From: Lytechinus variegatus
Taxonomy: Eukaryota; Echinodermata; Echinoidea; Temnopleuroida; Toxopneustidae
DNA length: 64,000 bases
Direction: 5' to 3'
Assembly (NCBI RefSeq): GCF_018143015.1
Contig: NC_054750.1
Location: 4,631,501-4,695,500 of the forward strand
Shown: in pieces, positions 47,901 to 58,911 of the stretch
Layout: each line of letters opens with the position of its first letter
Numbering within the stretch: the first letter of the stretch is position 1
Program-made: the position numbers and the translations under genes
The notes under the pieces: generated by a model
Seen by the model: only the letters and a program-made list of their open reading frames with translations
Told to the model about the DNA's origin: nothing
Databases searched by the model: none

Positions 47901-50682
47901 AAAACTCGTTTTTCGTTATCATATTTTGGTGAAATTTATAATGTTTTGCTCGGTAAATATTTCTTTTATTGATTGATTTTTTACCCAGAGTACGGTACCC
48001 TTCTCAAATCCGTCTTCTAACCTTAAAGCCAGGGTTAAACCAGAACCGATTTTTCTCAAATGAATCTACCCGAATGCGGCCTGATTCGGATGGATTCGGA
48101 ACCTATATTCTAATCTCTGATTCGGGGAGCTCCCCGAAATAGAGACGAACGGGTCTCCTGAATAGGACCTGATTCAGCACAGAATTGCCAAAAATTGACC
48201 CGAATTAGGTGTGGCCATCCCGAATAAAGCCGAATGCCACCCGAATAGTAACAAGAAAAGAGCCAAAGGTGGCCAAATTCGAACCGAATACAGGTGCGGA
48301 TCGAGCTTTTTATAAAGGGGGTTGGGGAGGTATGCGAGGGAGCGTAGCGACCGAGTCCAAGCGAGCGGAGCTGTGGGAGGGGGGTGTCCCCCTCCCACAG
48401 TAGGAAAAATTTTTGAAAATCTGTGTGTGAAAATGGCGTTTTCTTGCATCTAAAACACCACTATTTTTGGTATAGAGGTCGTTGCCAAATTAACCCCCAT
48501 GAAAATGTGTAAAATTAAGTTGCATTTTCCTGCAATGTAAGGCCAGATAACAACACAGATACAAAGAATTGGGGACCTTGGAATAAGCACTGTTAGCCTA
48601 ATACTTTTATTATGAATAATAATAATAATAAATGAAATGAATACATAAAAATAGAATAAAATAAAATTACAATTTTAAAAAAAAGATAAGATTTTAAAAA
48701 ATGGTCCCCGGAGATCCGGGGACCCCGGATCTTTTTTTTTTGGGGGGGGGGAGGGTTGCAGCCTCTCACCCACCCTCTAGATCCGCTTCTGGAATATGGC
48801 CGCCAAATTGCTTCGACTATACAGCCGAATGAAGACGCGAATATTTACCCGAAACGGAACGAAAATGGCCGAATATAATTATGCGCCGAGTTCAGACGTT
48901 GCTCCTGATGGGGAGCGTTTCATCAACATTTTCGTCCGACAAGTTGTCAGGTCTGACAACTTTCCTTCATAATGATTGGATGAGAGGCACTGTTACCATA
49001 GTAACTGTAGGATAAAAGTACTTGTCGGATAAAACGTCTGACAAGTCCTTTCATGAAACGCTCCCCAGAATGATACGAATAGATATCTGCCCAGAATACT
49101 CCGAATGCCTCCCCTATAAATCCAACCGAATGTCATTTGAATATATCCTGAATGAAATTTGTTGTGGCCATGCACATTCGCGAGTATTTTGGAGGGTATT
49201 TGGCTGATTTTTGACCATATAATTCCTTTATGAATGTTCCCGAATTTTCTTGCATTCGCGGAGAACAGAATACTACCGAGTCCACCCGAATACGTGTAGG
49301 CCCGATTCGTATGGATTCGCATTTCGCAGATGATTCGGTTCCGGTGTAACCCGGCTTTATGTATAGTACAGATACAAATCATTAATCGGGGCCTTTTTAT
49401 AGAAGCTTTGCTTTTATATCTGATTCATTAGTTTACCTTTATTTTGGAAACATTAGATCATCGAATTCAGAAGCAACTACGGTTTACACATTTCATTTTA
49501 CAAATCACTGCTTACTCCCCGGTTTATCATAGCGTGAAAACAATACTCCCATTTTTTAGGCTACTTGGACGTTTAATTTTAACTAAAAAAAGACGGGTTG
49601 GAATCTTTTAACCCCTTGTTACATAATGTATCTTTATTGTTATTTTTTATGTCAGGTAGGACCCTCGAATTTTCTTATCTCAAATTATGTTTTTCTTTTT
49701 TTTCTACCAATTCCCCTCATACCCGGTACTTCAGCGTTATGAAACATAATAAATTGTTACCATTATACCATTCTCTTTATTGTGAATTGTAATTTGTAAA
49801 CTGGAATCAATACTGTGAATTTGAAATATGCTTGTAAACATAAATTATCATTGTAAAATTGAATAAATATTTTATATTGTAACTGATATTTTCTCATTGT
49901 ATCTCTTTTTATTGTGAATTCAATGGCAATTCAGCCTTTTGGCTGCAAAATTGAATCAAATATATCTTGAACCAATATAGCAATTACTTGACGATACTTT
50001 TGTCCATTTATTGCTTTTTAAATCACATAATAAATCACGCTTTTATGTGGAACAAAATAATGTCAAACGAGAAATATGAATAAAATATAATTAAATGATG
50101 AAAATGAAACGAAATTATCACTATAATTATTATGAAAATAATTTTTAAAAAATATATTGAAAAAGACCATAGATTTCAAAATTAAAAACGTTTTTTTAAC
50201 ATACTTCCATGAAGAAGACACCGCTTTCTTTAGCAATCTTCAGGACATCTTGGGTTTCTTTTAGAGTGAGTGCAAGGGGTTTTTCACACAATACATTCTT
50301 CTTATGTGTAAGGAATAGCTTACAAAGCCTTGGATGTTCAGTGTTAATAGCACCGATGTAGATTATATCTGTCAGAGAAAGAGAAAAGAAGATTTCAGAA
50401 CACACCTCCTGCCAATTAAGGTTAAAATAATAAGTTGGCCTGAATGGCCTGAATGCGAGAGGCAAATGCGAAAATCTCACCTATATTTGGATCCTGAGCG
50501 AGCTCTTCATAGCTACCATAGGCTGTTGGAATCTTGAATTTAGACGCAAACTTCTGCGATCTTTCCAATGACCGAGTTGCGATAGCGACGACGGGATGGT
50601 TGTCGGAGTGACCTTGTAAACTCGAAACAAAGTCGTGTGATATTTCCCCTCCCGTACATATACCCCATCGCAGTGGCGACAT
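41966..50682 (-). CDS. DHDH: Dimeric dihydrodiol dehydrogenase (trans-1,2-dihydrobenzene-1,2-diol dehydrogenase)
   Basis: NADP-dependent cytosolic oxidoreductase of the Gfo/Idh/MocA family, acting on dihydrodiols, dicarbonyls and some sugars. Seven exons read on the - strand: 50682-50481, 50368-50205, 47770-47635, 46175-46062, 43948-43824, 42624-42453 and 42075-41966. They give 340 residues plus TAA (human: 334). All phases fit. The Rossmann start is RWGICTGGEIS (residues 5-15); the EKP motif is at 96-98 and WTRFFP at 125-130. GGGALYDMGIY at 170-180 keeps Lys97, Asp176 and Tyr180 at the positions recalled as catalytic in the monkey enzyme. GTKGRLR lies at 241-247. The third intron begins GC (AAAAGAG|GCAAGG), a GC-AG intron forced by reading phase. 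Introns 2 and 4 hold large transposons, including a LINE. Convergent with DHCR24. No lesion seen. Confidence 0.95.
42316..42432. repeat. purine tract (GGA/GAA)n in DHDH intron 6
   Basis: AGGAGGAGGAGGAGGAGAAG-type repeat starting 21 bp beyond the exon end at 42453 on the - strand, so it lies just inside the intron after the GTATTC donor. On the transcript it is pyrimidine-rich. Confidence 0.85.
43236..43445 (+). other. unassigned 69-codon open frame inside DHDH intron 5
   Basis: Opposite strand to DHDH. The frame (containing DRREQLLLWIESENEGC and FLSYENAKNYPNTNGRLR) has a charged, protein-like composition unlike the surrounding low-complexity frames. It has no ATG start (the frame opens with TTG), no recognised family and no clear splice sites. 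It could be a transposon scrap, an unrecognised exon or chance. Confidence 0.2.
43987..45556 (-). mobile_element. 5'-truncated L1/Tx1-like LINE in DHDH intron 4
   Basis: A frame open from about 45554 to 44076 encodes the C-terminal part of a LINE ORF2 protein. It has the post-RT phrase MRNLTPIGKITILKSLGLSQ, then FIWNEKPDKISRL and GGLKM, and near the end a zinc-knuckle-like CTFC...HLFWDC. The element ends with AATAAA and a T run on the + strand (its poly(A), 43987-43998). The RT catalytic core is missing, so it is a dead 5' truncation, but the long undamaged frame suggests a fairly recent insertion. Same orientation as DHDH. Confidence 0.85.
45557..46061. other. DHDH intron 4, upstream part
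   Basis: AT-rich intron sequence between the LINE and the exon at 46175-46062; nothing else recognised. Confidence 0.5.
46176..47634. other. DHDH intron 3 with a pyrimidine tract
   Basis: The GC-AG intron. AT-rich, with a TTC/TCC-rich tract at about 47080-47175 on the + strand. Open frames over that tract are compositional. No element with clear ends was found. Confidence 0.6.
48291..48791. mobile_element. hAT-like insertion with GGGAGCGTAGCGACCG ends
   Basis: Starts CAGGTGCGGATCGAGC and ends AGATCCGCTTCTG (inverted, worn). It holds GCGAGGGAGCGTAGCGACCG, inverse of the phrase near 36880-36900, and a GGGAGGGGGGTGTCCCCCTC hairpin. The 8-bp flanks do not match clearly. Confidence 0.45.
48910..49066. 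mobile_element. 157-bp MITE with GGGGAGCGTTTCAT ends
   Basis: The ends GGGGAGCGTTTCAT and ATGAAACGCTCCCC are perfect inverses, with CCGACAAG / CTTGTCGG inside. A worn relative lies at 57744-57889. Confidence 0.75.
49357..49597. other. DHDH intron 2 filler
   Basis: AT-rich, nothing recognised. Confidence 0.4.
49598..49975 (+). mobile_element. probable LINE 3' tail
   Basis: AT-rich, with ATTGTAAAATTGAATAAATA and a closing hairpin (GCAATTCAGCC TTTT GGCTGC) followed by AAAATTGAATCAAATAT, a layout usual for CR1/L2-type LINE 3' ends. There is no coding part. Lies in DHDH intron 2. Confidence 0.4.
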
Positions 50683-51887
50683 TATTTTGTGAGAAAGGTT
50701 CCGGTTATGTCGGCATGTATCAAGACGCTGACACGCTGTATGTTCTGACGGCTATCGACTGTCGAGGTCACTCCGTGAACTTGTTGCGTTGAGGGCTATT
50801 AAAGGCCTGAGTCAATATAGCGCATGCATGCAGTACATACTTTTACACATGTATATAACAGTATAACGCGCGTGGCACGATCCGTGTACGTACATGTACA
50901 GTTTACAGCATCCAGCCGGCCGGCCTGAATAATGGGGGGGGGGGGGCACCTATGCCCTACAATGGCGTACGCAGGGGGGGGGTGTTACATCAACCGCCCT
51001 TAACTTTTTTTTACCCAAAGGCACTCCTAAAAATTGTTTGAAGACCCTGGGGGGTTGTCAATTTTTTTTTTTATTATTATTTTTTTTTTTTTGGGGGGGG
51101 GGGCGGGGGTAGGAATTAAACGACCGATATTTGGTGGTGAAGACCCTTTTTTTTGGGGGGGGTTGTAACATTTCATTCAGCTTGAACCCCCTGAGCTCCC
51201 CCTCCCAACACACACACGTCCTGCATAAGCTACTGCATGCCCGGGCCCATAGAGTTACATAAACCTTTAAGGCATTTATCCTCATTTTTCCCTCGAAGAG
51301 GACCATAAGCCGCTGGTCCCCTGGTAGCTTGCTCACAGGCATTCGTGCTTTCTTAACAGTCGGGTAATTAAACAAAAACTCGCTAGATCACGATGACCCT
51401 ATCATAAGAAAATAGATAAACACTGATATGCCATCCACTCAAACATTAACCTTGAATAGTGACCTGTTATTGGAGAAATATTGCATGGGGCCTATAATAA
51501 ACAATTAAGGCCTATTACTATACATGCCTGTTGGAAATAAAACTGTATAGGCTTGCAGTCTTTTTCATATTATGTTTTAAATATTGTTTTGTTGTAATGA
51601 TATTGATGGTTGAATAATTTTGACATTTGAAACTTTAGGCAGAAATTTAAGGGGGTGAAATATGAACATGTATCCTACTATTTCAGACAATAGGAGTGAA
51701 GTGATCTTCAAGTAATGTATTTTTATACTGTCATTGCCTTTACGTATAATTTAAGAGAAAATTATGGAAATCAGTGGTTGTTACAGATCGTTAAAACAAT
51801 AATAAACATTACTTTAATTGAGCATGCCAAAGTCCACAGAGGAAATTTTTGCAAAGTCATGTATGTTTACATAATCGTAATCACTTC
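50683..51887. other. DHDH upstream region with G-run hAT-like scraps
   Basis: The first ~150 bp before the DHDH ATG should hold its promoter; no TATA box stands out. From 50930 to 51180 come several G and T runs (for example ATGGCGTACGCAGGGGGG), typical of worn hAT-like ends. 51380-51880 is plain AT-rich DNA. Confidence 0.45.
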
Positions 51888-51925
51888 CAGCAGCGGATCC
51901 AGGATTTTTTTCGAGGGGGGGGGGG
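51888..51925. mobile_element. hAT-like end interrupted by the foldback element
   Basis: CAGCAGCGGATCCAGGATTT followed by a G run, the standard left end of this hAT-like group. The foldback element begins directly in its G run; a shorter G run and CAGTTT follow on the other side (54992 onward). Its own right end was not found. Confidence 0.5.
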
Positions 51926-54900
51926 TGTTGCACCCACAAATGTAATAACGCCCACAAATGTAATAACACTTTACCCACAAATGTAATAACGCCCACAAAT
52001 GTAATAACACTTTACCCACAAATGTAATAATTTTTGATCGCCCACAAATGTAATAATGACTTTACCCACAAATGTAATAAATTTGAAGGGATTTTTGGCG
52101 AATCCGTTCTAAACTAAAATCCTATAGTAATGCGTTCATATAGCACAAAAGTGCAAAGTCTTTTTTTCAGACCTGGTTAATAAAACATCAAAGTACAAGT
52201 CCAAAGTCTTTCTTCCAGACCCGGTTGTTTCAAAAATTATAATATACGTCCAAAGTCTTTTTTCCAGACCCGGTTGTTTAAAAAATATAATAAAAATCCA
52301 AAGTCTTTTTTCCAGACCCGGTTGTTTCAAGAATTTTAATAAGTCCAAAGTCTTTTTCCTGACCCAGTTATTTCAAAATTTATAATATAAGTCCAAACTA
52401 AGATACGATAATGATATTCCTGTGAAAAAAATTGGGAATCAAGCTTAGTCTTTTCTCCAGACCCAGTTAATTAAAACTGGTGGAATTAATGTCTTTGTTG
52501 TTGTTTCAACTTATACGGTGTATATTGTGAATATATGCACTAAGAGTAAATTGAGAATCAAGCGTAGTCTTTTCTCCAGACCCGGTTACCTGTTATTTAA
52601 ACATTATGAATAACAGTTTAAAAACAGTATAAAGACCCCATAATCTTATTAATGCTGGATATAGCGTAGTCTTTCAGCCCGACCATTTTTTCTTAAAAAA
52701 ACGCTAATAGTAAGAATTAAAAAAAATCAAAGTCAGACCAAACAAACCTTCAACCTAAAAACCTGTTTTAAAAGAGGTTTAGAGTGTTGTCTTTATTCCA
52801 GACCTAAAACAGTTACGAAAAAAAAATCTTCTAACATAAGACCTTATATTCTTATTCTCGTGGAATAACACGAGTTTTAAAACGTACTCTTTCCTCCAGA
52901 CCCGGCTATTAAAAAAAAGTAACTGAAAAACTTCGAATCTAAGACCAAATTTCCAAAGTTTCACCCAGTAAAAATATGTCTTTTTTAAAATAATACTACT
53001 ACCCCTACAAAACATTGTAATAACGCGTGGGTAAAGCAGACATCCTTTCTCTAGACTTGGTTACTATTTGAAAAATGAAATAGATTTACAAATATTCTAA
53101 AGCGAATACCCAATAATCTAATTACTGTGCAACAACACGAAGACCGATTGTCGAAGATCGACTTTCCTCCAGACACAATTATTTCAGGAATAAAAAATCA
53201 ATAAAACTCAACCCCCAACAACGAATCTAAGAACCAACAATCCTCCAAATTAAGACCATGCATGTAGAAAAGCACATGTTTAGAGCGTTGTCTTTATTCC
53301 AGACCCGGTGATTTAAAAATGATTTAAACAATCCGAAAAACAAAAGACTCATATTCTTATTCTTGTGGAATAACTCTTCTTCTTCTTCTTTCCTTGGTTG
53401 GCAACCAGTCAGGATTGACTATTTTTGCCACAGCTTTTGTTCATTTTCAGTAGCTTATTATATATTTTTTTCCATTCCTTTTTTCCTTCTCTCTCTAATT
53501 CTTTTTTTTTCTTTTTTTTCTTCCTTTTCTTTTCTGTTATTTTCTTCTTTTTTTCTCTCTCTTTTTTCTTTTCTTTTTCATTTTTTTTTTCTTTTCTTTT
53601 TGTCTTCTCTTTTCTTTTTTTTTCTTCTTTTTTTTTCTTTTCTTTTCTTTTTCTTTCTTCTGTTTTCTTTGCTTTTCTTCTTATATTTCTTCTTTTTTTT
53701 CTTTTTATGAATTCTTTTTCTCTTTTCTTTTCTTTTCTCTTTTTTTCCTTTATTTCTTTTTTGTTTCCCTTCCTTTTTTTAAAAGATTAATTTATTTTTC
53801 TTTTGATTACGTTCTGATTCTTGCAACACGTTTGACTTTCTTCTGCTACAGTAAGCTGCAACAGGAAAAGCAAAAGTAAACTGGATTTGTGGCCTGATAA
53901 AACTCCAGGTTTCGGGAAACCGAAACTAAAGTATTGGATGAAAGTGCAAAGTGCAAAAAACAAACAAAACAAAACAAAAAAAATTGAAAATAGAACTAAA
54001 CAAACCAACAAATTAACAACGAAAATTCTCTCTTCATCCTTATCTCCTTTCTGTCCCCCTGGCGAATCGCCAAATTAAAAAAAAAAACTCGGATAATCAG
54101 CCAAGGGTAAGAAAGAAGGAGAAAAGTCTCCTTTCTTCCTCCTTATTCAGACTTTATATAGTCGTTTCGTTCTGAGAACGAAACGGACCAGTGCAGATTG
54201 GGTTTCTACTTTAGTACTCTTTAAGAGATCCATTATTTTTTGGGAGGTTGAAAGATTTGTTTCTGTAAGTAACACGAGTATTATGCTTAGTCTTTCGTCT
54301 GGACTCGGTTATTTAAAAGATAAAGAAATATTGAAAAATATGACAGCTGAGACCAATCTTCAAAATTAAACCCACTTAAAATGCTTGGGCTTAGAGTGTT
54401 GTCTTTACCCCTCACCGACGTGTATTATAACTTTTGAAACGACCGGGTCTGAAAAAAAGACTTTGGACTTGCATTATAATTTTTTAATCAACCGGGTCTG
54501 GAAAAAAGACTTTGGACGTATATTATAATTTTGAAACAACCGGGTCTGGTAAAAAGACTTTGGACGTATATTATAATTTTGAAAAACCGGGTCTGGAAAA
54601 AGACTTGGACTTGTACTGTAATATTTCATTAACCGGGTCTGGAAAAAAGACTTTGAACTTTTGTGCTATATGAACGCATTACTATAGGATATTAGTTTAG
54701 AACGAATTCGCCAAAAATCACTTCAAATTTATTACATTTGTAGGTAAAGTCATTATTAAATTTGTGGGTAAAGTGCATTATTACATTTGTGGGTAAAGTG
54801 TTATTACATTTGTGGGCGTTATTACATTTGTGGGTAAAGTGTTATTACATTTGTGGGCGATCAAAAATTATTACATTTGTGGGTAAAGTGTTATTACATT

Positions 54901-54991
54901 TGTGGGCGTTATTACATTTGTGGGTAAAGTGTTATTACATTTGTGGGCGTTATTACATTTGTGGGCGATTATTACATTTGTGGGTGTAACA
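51926..54991. mobile_element. 3.07-kb foldback element with tandem units in its inverted arms
   Basis: The ends TGTTGCACCCACAAATG and CATTTGTGGGTGTAACA are inverse. The outer left arm (51926-52075) has seven CCCACAAATGTAATA units; the outer right arm (54727-54991) has about twelve in inverse orientation. Both arms then share a unique stretch and ~50-bp units around AAAGTCTTTTTTCCAGACCC. The left-type units continue, increasingly worn, to about 54400; the right inverse arm begins near 54415. The centre has a T/C tract (53460-53790). The flanks are G runs. There is no transposase. The design resembles the sea-urchin TU and fly FB foldback transposons. Confidence 0.88.
53460..53790. repeat. T/C homopolymer-rich tract inside the foldback element
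   Basis: Some 330 bp of nearly pure T with C. The phenylalanine/serine/leucine-only frames over it are artefacts. Confidence 0.9.
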
Positions 54992-55288
54992 GGGGGGCAG
55001 TTTATTTTGGTGCCGCACACATCGGGCCAGTACCCCTTCGAAATGCGAATGCCCTCTCCCTCCCCATCGGGGTGACAGTCTTTTATATCGGGAAGGAAAA
55101 GATTATTACAGAAACTTTTCAGTTCTGTATTCCATCTAAATGAGTTTTAAAAGATTCCCAAGAACAGTTAAAGATTTCCCTCATTATACGAATGATTTCA
55201 TTCAGAATACCTGTTTTCTTTTTCTCTCATTCCCACAAACACACAGGCCTATTCCAGGACCATGATGATCTGACAGTGGCCTGGTCGG

Positions 55289-55846
55289 CCCGGGGGGGGG
55301 GGCACTTCCATTGACGAGAGGATACCATGCGCGACCATGGGGTCTCGAAAAGCACCCTAAACACGTATTTTCTATATTCTGAAAATGCACCCCTTAACAA
55401 GTATTGGCGTGTGAAACCCTACCCTTAAAAAGTATTTGGAAACAAAACGATACTCCTGGAAAGTATTCCCTGAAATAAACCCCTAAACAAGTAGAGTGAT
55501 ATTTTATTGTTATGTCACGTCGGTTTTACCATTACACACCATTTTTGGTTAGTACGGCCGCACTTTCCACACCTCGCGCAAATCGGACTCTAAACACGTA
55601 GTGTTGGGGCAAAAGGACATCCTTTATAAATTATTTTAATTTTGCTTTATCATCCCCGCAAATTTGACCCTAAACACGTAGTTTTCCTAGCGAAATATAA
55701 ACCCTTTTTTCATTATTTTAGTGTTTTGACACCCTTATCACGTTACGTACGTAACGTGCCTTATCTTGAAAAAGACATCCTTTTTACGTGTTTTTTGGTC
55801 GCGCATGGTATCCACTCGTCAATGTAAGTGCCCCCCCCCCCCCGGA
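55289..55846 (+). mobile_element. hAT-type MITE, copy 4
   Basis: A 558-bp copy with a perfect 8-bp duplication CTGGTCGG (55281-55288 and 55847-55854). The 20-bp palindrome is at 55739-55758. The last base of the right end is changed (CCCGGA instead of CCCGGG). Confidence 0.9.
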
Positions 55847-55893
55847 CTGGTCGGGCGATTTCATAATATAGCAAGCACGAAATGGAGAATGAA

Positions 55894-56458
55894 AGGGATG
55901 GTCCAAGCTAGAGATATTTATATCTCAATAAATAGACAAAAAATTCACAAAGCAAAATGCTAACAAATTTATCAAAATCGGATAACAAATAACAAAGTTA
56001 TTCAGTGAATTTTAAAGATTTGCATTATTCCGGTAAAACAGTTCTAGGCATGTCATTATGAATATTCATTAGGTGGGCTGATGATGCCATATATCCCCAA
56101 CTGTTCTTGTGTATTTTATTTAGGTTTATACTCAATTTTTTACCAAGAACTAAAACAATTGGGATGACAACTGATTAAGTCCATTGGTTATTTATTGCCG
56201 CAACTTATTTCGTCATAACGGAGAAACATCATTCACACATGTATGAAAAAATGAAACATTTTTTATTTCATGTAATAACATAAGAAACAGGAAAGTGAGG
56301 ATGTGACATCATCAGCCAACCTAATGAATCATGACGATGGGCATAAGTGCTTTTCACAAAATATTGATAAACCGATTTTGATGAAATTTTCAGCATTTTG
56401 CTTTGTGAATTTTACTCTATCTATTTAGATATAAATATTTTCAGCCCAGACCATCCCT
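55894..56458. mobile_element. TTAA-type element (AGGGATGGTCC family) next to the unrecognised gene
   Basis: 565 bp with inverted ends AGGGATGGTCCAAGCT and GACCATCCCT. The right flank is TTAA and the left flank TGAA. The inverted halves carry AATGAATATTCATTAGG-like cores and ATGATGTCA phrases. It ends 26 bp from the stop codon of the - strand gene, so it may form part of its 3' UTR. Confidence 0.8.
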
Positions 56459-56484
56459 TTAAATGGATAAAAACTCCATCCATT

Positions 56485-57220
56485 TCATGCATAAAATAAT
56501 CTTAACAGGCTAGATGTCGTGTCTGATAGCAATGATTCGTTATCACCTCCACTCAAAACTTCATGACGGGATTGACATGAGTCGTCGACGTCGGTGTCGA
56601 TTTGCTGGGTGTTTACCGGATAGTACTTTGTAAGCTGCCTTCCACACTCCACACTGACGTGGTGTCGCTGAAAGAATCACCGATATTTGTAGAGTGGAAA
56701 TAAGATCAAAGAAATATAACATTATATTCAACCTACATGAGTCCAAAAGTATTACTAGTATAGGAAAGAGAACTTTGAAGTACGGCGAGGGATCTTAAGA
56801 AAAAAAAATAATGCGCAAACTAAAAGTAAGCCAGCCATACATACCTTTAAAAATAAAGACTTTTCCATTACTTTCTGATAGTCTGGTTGACCTTCATCCC
56901 AGGGAATATATTTTTTTCGACATGGCTAACCATTTTGAGGGCTTCTGTTGTCAGTACGTTATTACGGATGCAGCTGATGCCATCCTCATTAGCTGTAAAC
57001 AGATATAGATTATATTAAACCTAAATGAAAATAATTATCATGATTATAAAAATTGATCATTGATTTGTTATCAGTATACCGCAAATATTATGTTTAAGTG
57101 GGATTCTACTGAAGAATATTGTCCATATATACCTTGCAAGAAAACATTTTCGTCAAAGTCTTTCCCATTCTGTTTCAAAGTCGGGAGATTTAAAGATCGA
57201 CGAGTCATTCTCTTTGATAT
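56485..57220 (-). CDS. unrecognised gene, three 3' exons, frame apparently broken
   Basis: Exons by splice sites: 57220-57133, 56992-56845 and 56667-56485 (stop TGA at 56487-56485). The last exon gives RHHVSVECGRQLTKYYPVNT, then QQIDTDVDDSC and a Ser-rich tail, 60 residues. The middle exon reads ANEDGISCIRNNVLTTEALK up to an A7 run (T7 at 56911-56917 on +). After it, the coherent frame (YIPWDEGQPDYQKVMEKS) is reached only with one extra base, and that frame joins the last exon in phase. As written, the middle exon hits a stop 9 codons before its end. In the first exon two frames look plausible. It may be a recent pseudogene, an assembly indel, or a gene whose middle exon is really terminal. 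No family was recognised. Confidence 0.42.
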
Positions 57221-57743
57221 CTAAAGACAGGAGCAGAGCAAACGTCTTAATCACAAGGAGAATTCTAAAAGAATGAACAGTTTGTTCTGAAACGGTTGCT
57301 AACCTAAACTTACGAGCTTCTTTGTTACGTATGATTTTCAGAAAGCGGCTCGTAACAAAGTATCGATATCACGTTCGTGATTGGTCAAAAGTTTTTGTTG
57401 GTGCGTAATGTTGCCAGTATTGTTGCATACATGTAAGTCTGTGCGCGTAAAAGTCCCGGGGAAAAAGTTTGGAAGATGATTTCCTATTCGAACTTCCAAT
57501 AGGAAAACATTTTGGAAGAATGTCAATGCCCGGTGACTACAATGATTTACTTATATTTGGGATTCTGAAAATAACAGCGATTCTAACATGTCAAAGCTTG
57601 CAGGGGACATGCAGTATGCCCAAAAGAATGTAAAAAACTGTGTCCCATATTCTAAAGTCGAGTTCAATTTAGACCTTTAACGTGTACATTTTTTACTTTT
57701 TTTCCCCAAAAATATAGTTCATTATTTCCTTGATATGACTCCT
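57221..57743. other. AT-rich DNA upstream of the unrecognised exons
   Basis: No further exon of the - strand gene could be placed. A hairpin (CTTCTTTGTTACG against CGTAACAAAG) lies near 57316-57360. Confidence 0.35.
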
Positions 57744-57889
57744 GGAGAGCATTTCATGAAAGTACTTGTGAGAAGTTTTATCCGACAAGTCCCATTTTAT
57801 CCGACAGTTTCCATAGTAACAGTGCCTTTCAGCCAATCAGAATAAAAAAAAGACAACTTGTCGGACAAAAATGTTGAAACTGTCCTCTG
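57744..57889. mobile_element. worn relative of the GGGGAGCG MITE
   Basis: GAGAGCATTTCATGAAAGTA, CCGACAAG and CTTGTCGGACAAAA phrases in the same order as the 48910-49066 copy. Confidence 0.55.
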
Positions 57890-58080
57890 GCATGTCTGGT
57901 AACACTTTTTGTTTCGTGCACGTACTTCATAAATTTCAATTTTCCTACATATGGTTTATAGAATTATAACTGAAAATAGCACCGCAAAGATGATATCTTG
58001 TTCCCCCTCCCCCCTCTCTCTCTCCCTGTCTTCAAGTCACCCCCCCCCTTCCATCTCTATTGATTGTTAAAAAATAATAA

Positions 58081-58632
58081 AGGGGTACTCCAGGCTGAAA
58101 TTAATATGATTTGAACAGATTAAGAATAATAAGACAATCTTGATCAAAGTCTGACAAGGAATAACAAAGTTATGACATTTTAAAAACTTGCATCGTTTTC
58201 TGTGAAACAGTTCTATGCATGCATTCATGAATATTCAATGAGCACACTGATGATGTCACCCCACTTGTTCTTTTGTATTTTCTTATAATAAATGATGTTT
58301 ATTCCAATTTTGTCCTGCAAGAATTACGAAAATTGGATTGACAACTCGTTGAATGCATATTCCTGTATATACTTATTTTATAATAAGGGAGATATGATAT
58401 CATACAGACATGTATGAAAATATGAAATAATCATGCCATAACGTAATCAAGGGGAGGTGGGGACACGACATCACCTAATGAATATTCATGACGACGTGCA
58501 TAATAACTGTTTTCACAAAAAATAATTATGTATAACCTTTGAAATTTAATGACTTTGGTATATGTTATCAGAAAATTGATGAATTTCACTCTATTTATTT
58601 AGATATAATAATTTTCAGCCCGGAGTACTCCT
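58081..58632. mobile_element. TTAA-type element (AGGGGTACTCC family)
   Basis: 552 bp, with ends AGGGGTACTCCAGGCTGAAA and TTTCAGCCCGGAGTACTCCT. The right flank is TTAA and the left flank ATAA. Same internal plan as the 55894 and 61427 elements (ATGAATATTCA cores, GATGATGTCACC). Confidence 0.82.
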
Positions 58633-58911
58633 TTAAAATCAATGGTTCCTCTGATGTTATAGCTTTGGGTGCAAAGACTGAATGCTGTCCAGCCCCCCCC
58701 CCCCCCCCGAAGTGGTCAAATGTATTGCTGTATACACAAATGTATTGCGTGACCAAATTATTTCTAAACACCCCCTAGACGATTTTTCTCTGTGTGCAGA
58801 AAAACCCCATACAACTTTTTCACGGGCTTCATTTGTGGCCCCTAAACAAGAAAACTGTTGCAAGTTTTGTCTCGGGCTCGAACACTTTTCAGAAACGAGG
58901 AGGAAATAGCC

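Larger units (their letters stand above)
48027..49356. mobile_element. CCGAAT-rich inverted-repeat element holding two smaller insertions, in DHDH intron 2
   Basis: The ends AGCCAGGGTTAAACCAGAAC and TTCCGGTGTAACCCGGCT are imperfect inverses, flanked by TTAA on the left and TTAT on the right. The body repeats CCGAAT/ATTCGG many times on both strands. It contains 48291-48791 (hAT-like) and 48910-49066 (small MITE). Confidence 0.65.

Noticed and set aside
51940-52075. Regular ~20-bp repeats that could suggest a CRISPR array
   Set aside because: Units are contiguous without unique spacers, lie in an animal genome, and are mirrored in the opposite arm of a foldback element.
53363-53790. Two long frames rich in Phe, Leu and Ser
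   Set aside because: Pure T/C tract; low-complexity artefact.
54762-54989. Open frame with repeated YYICGR/HLWVK peptide units
   Set aside because: It is a translation of the tandem units in the right arm of the foldback element, not a protein.
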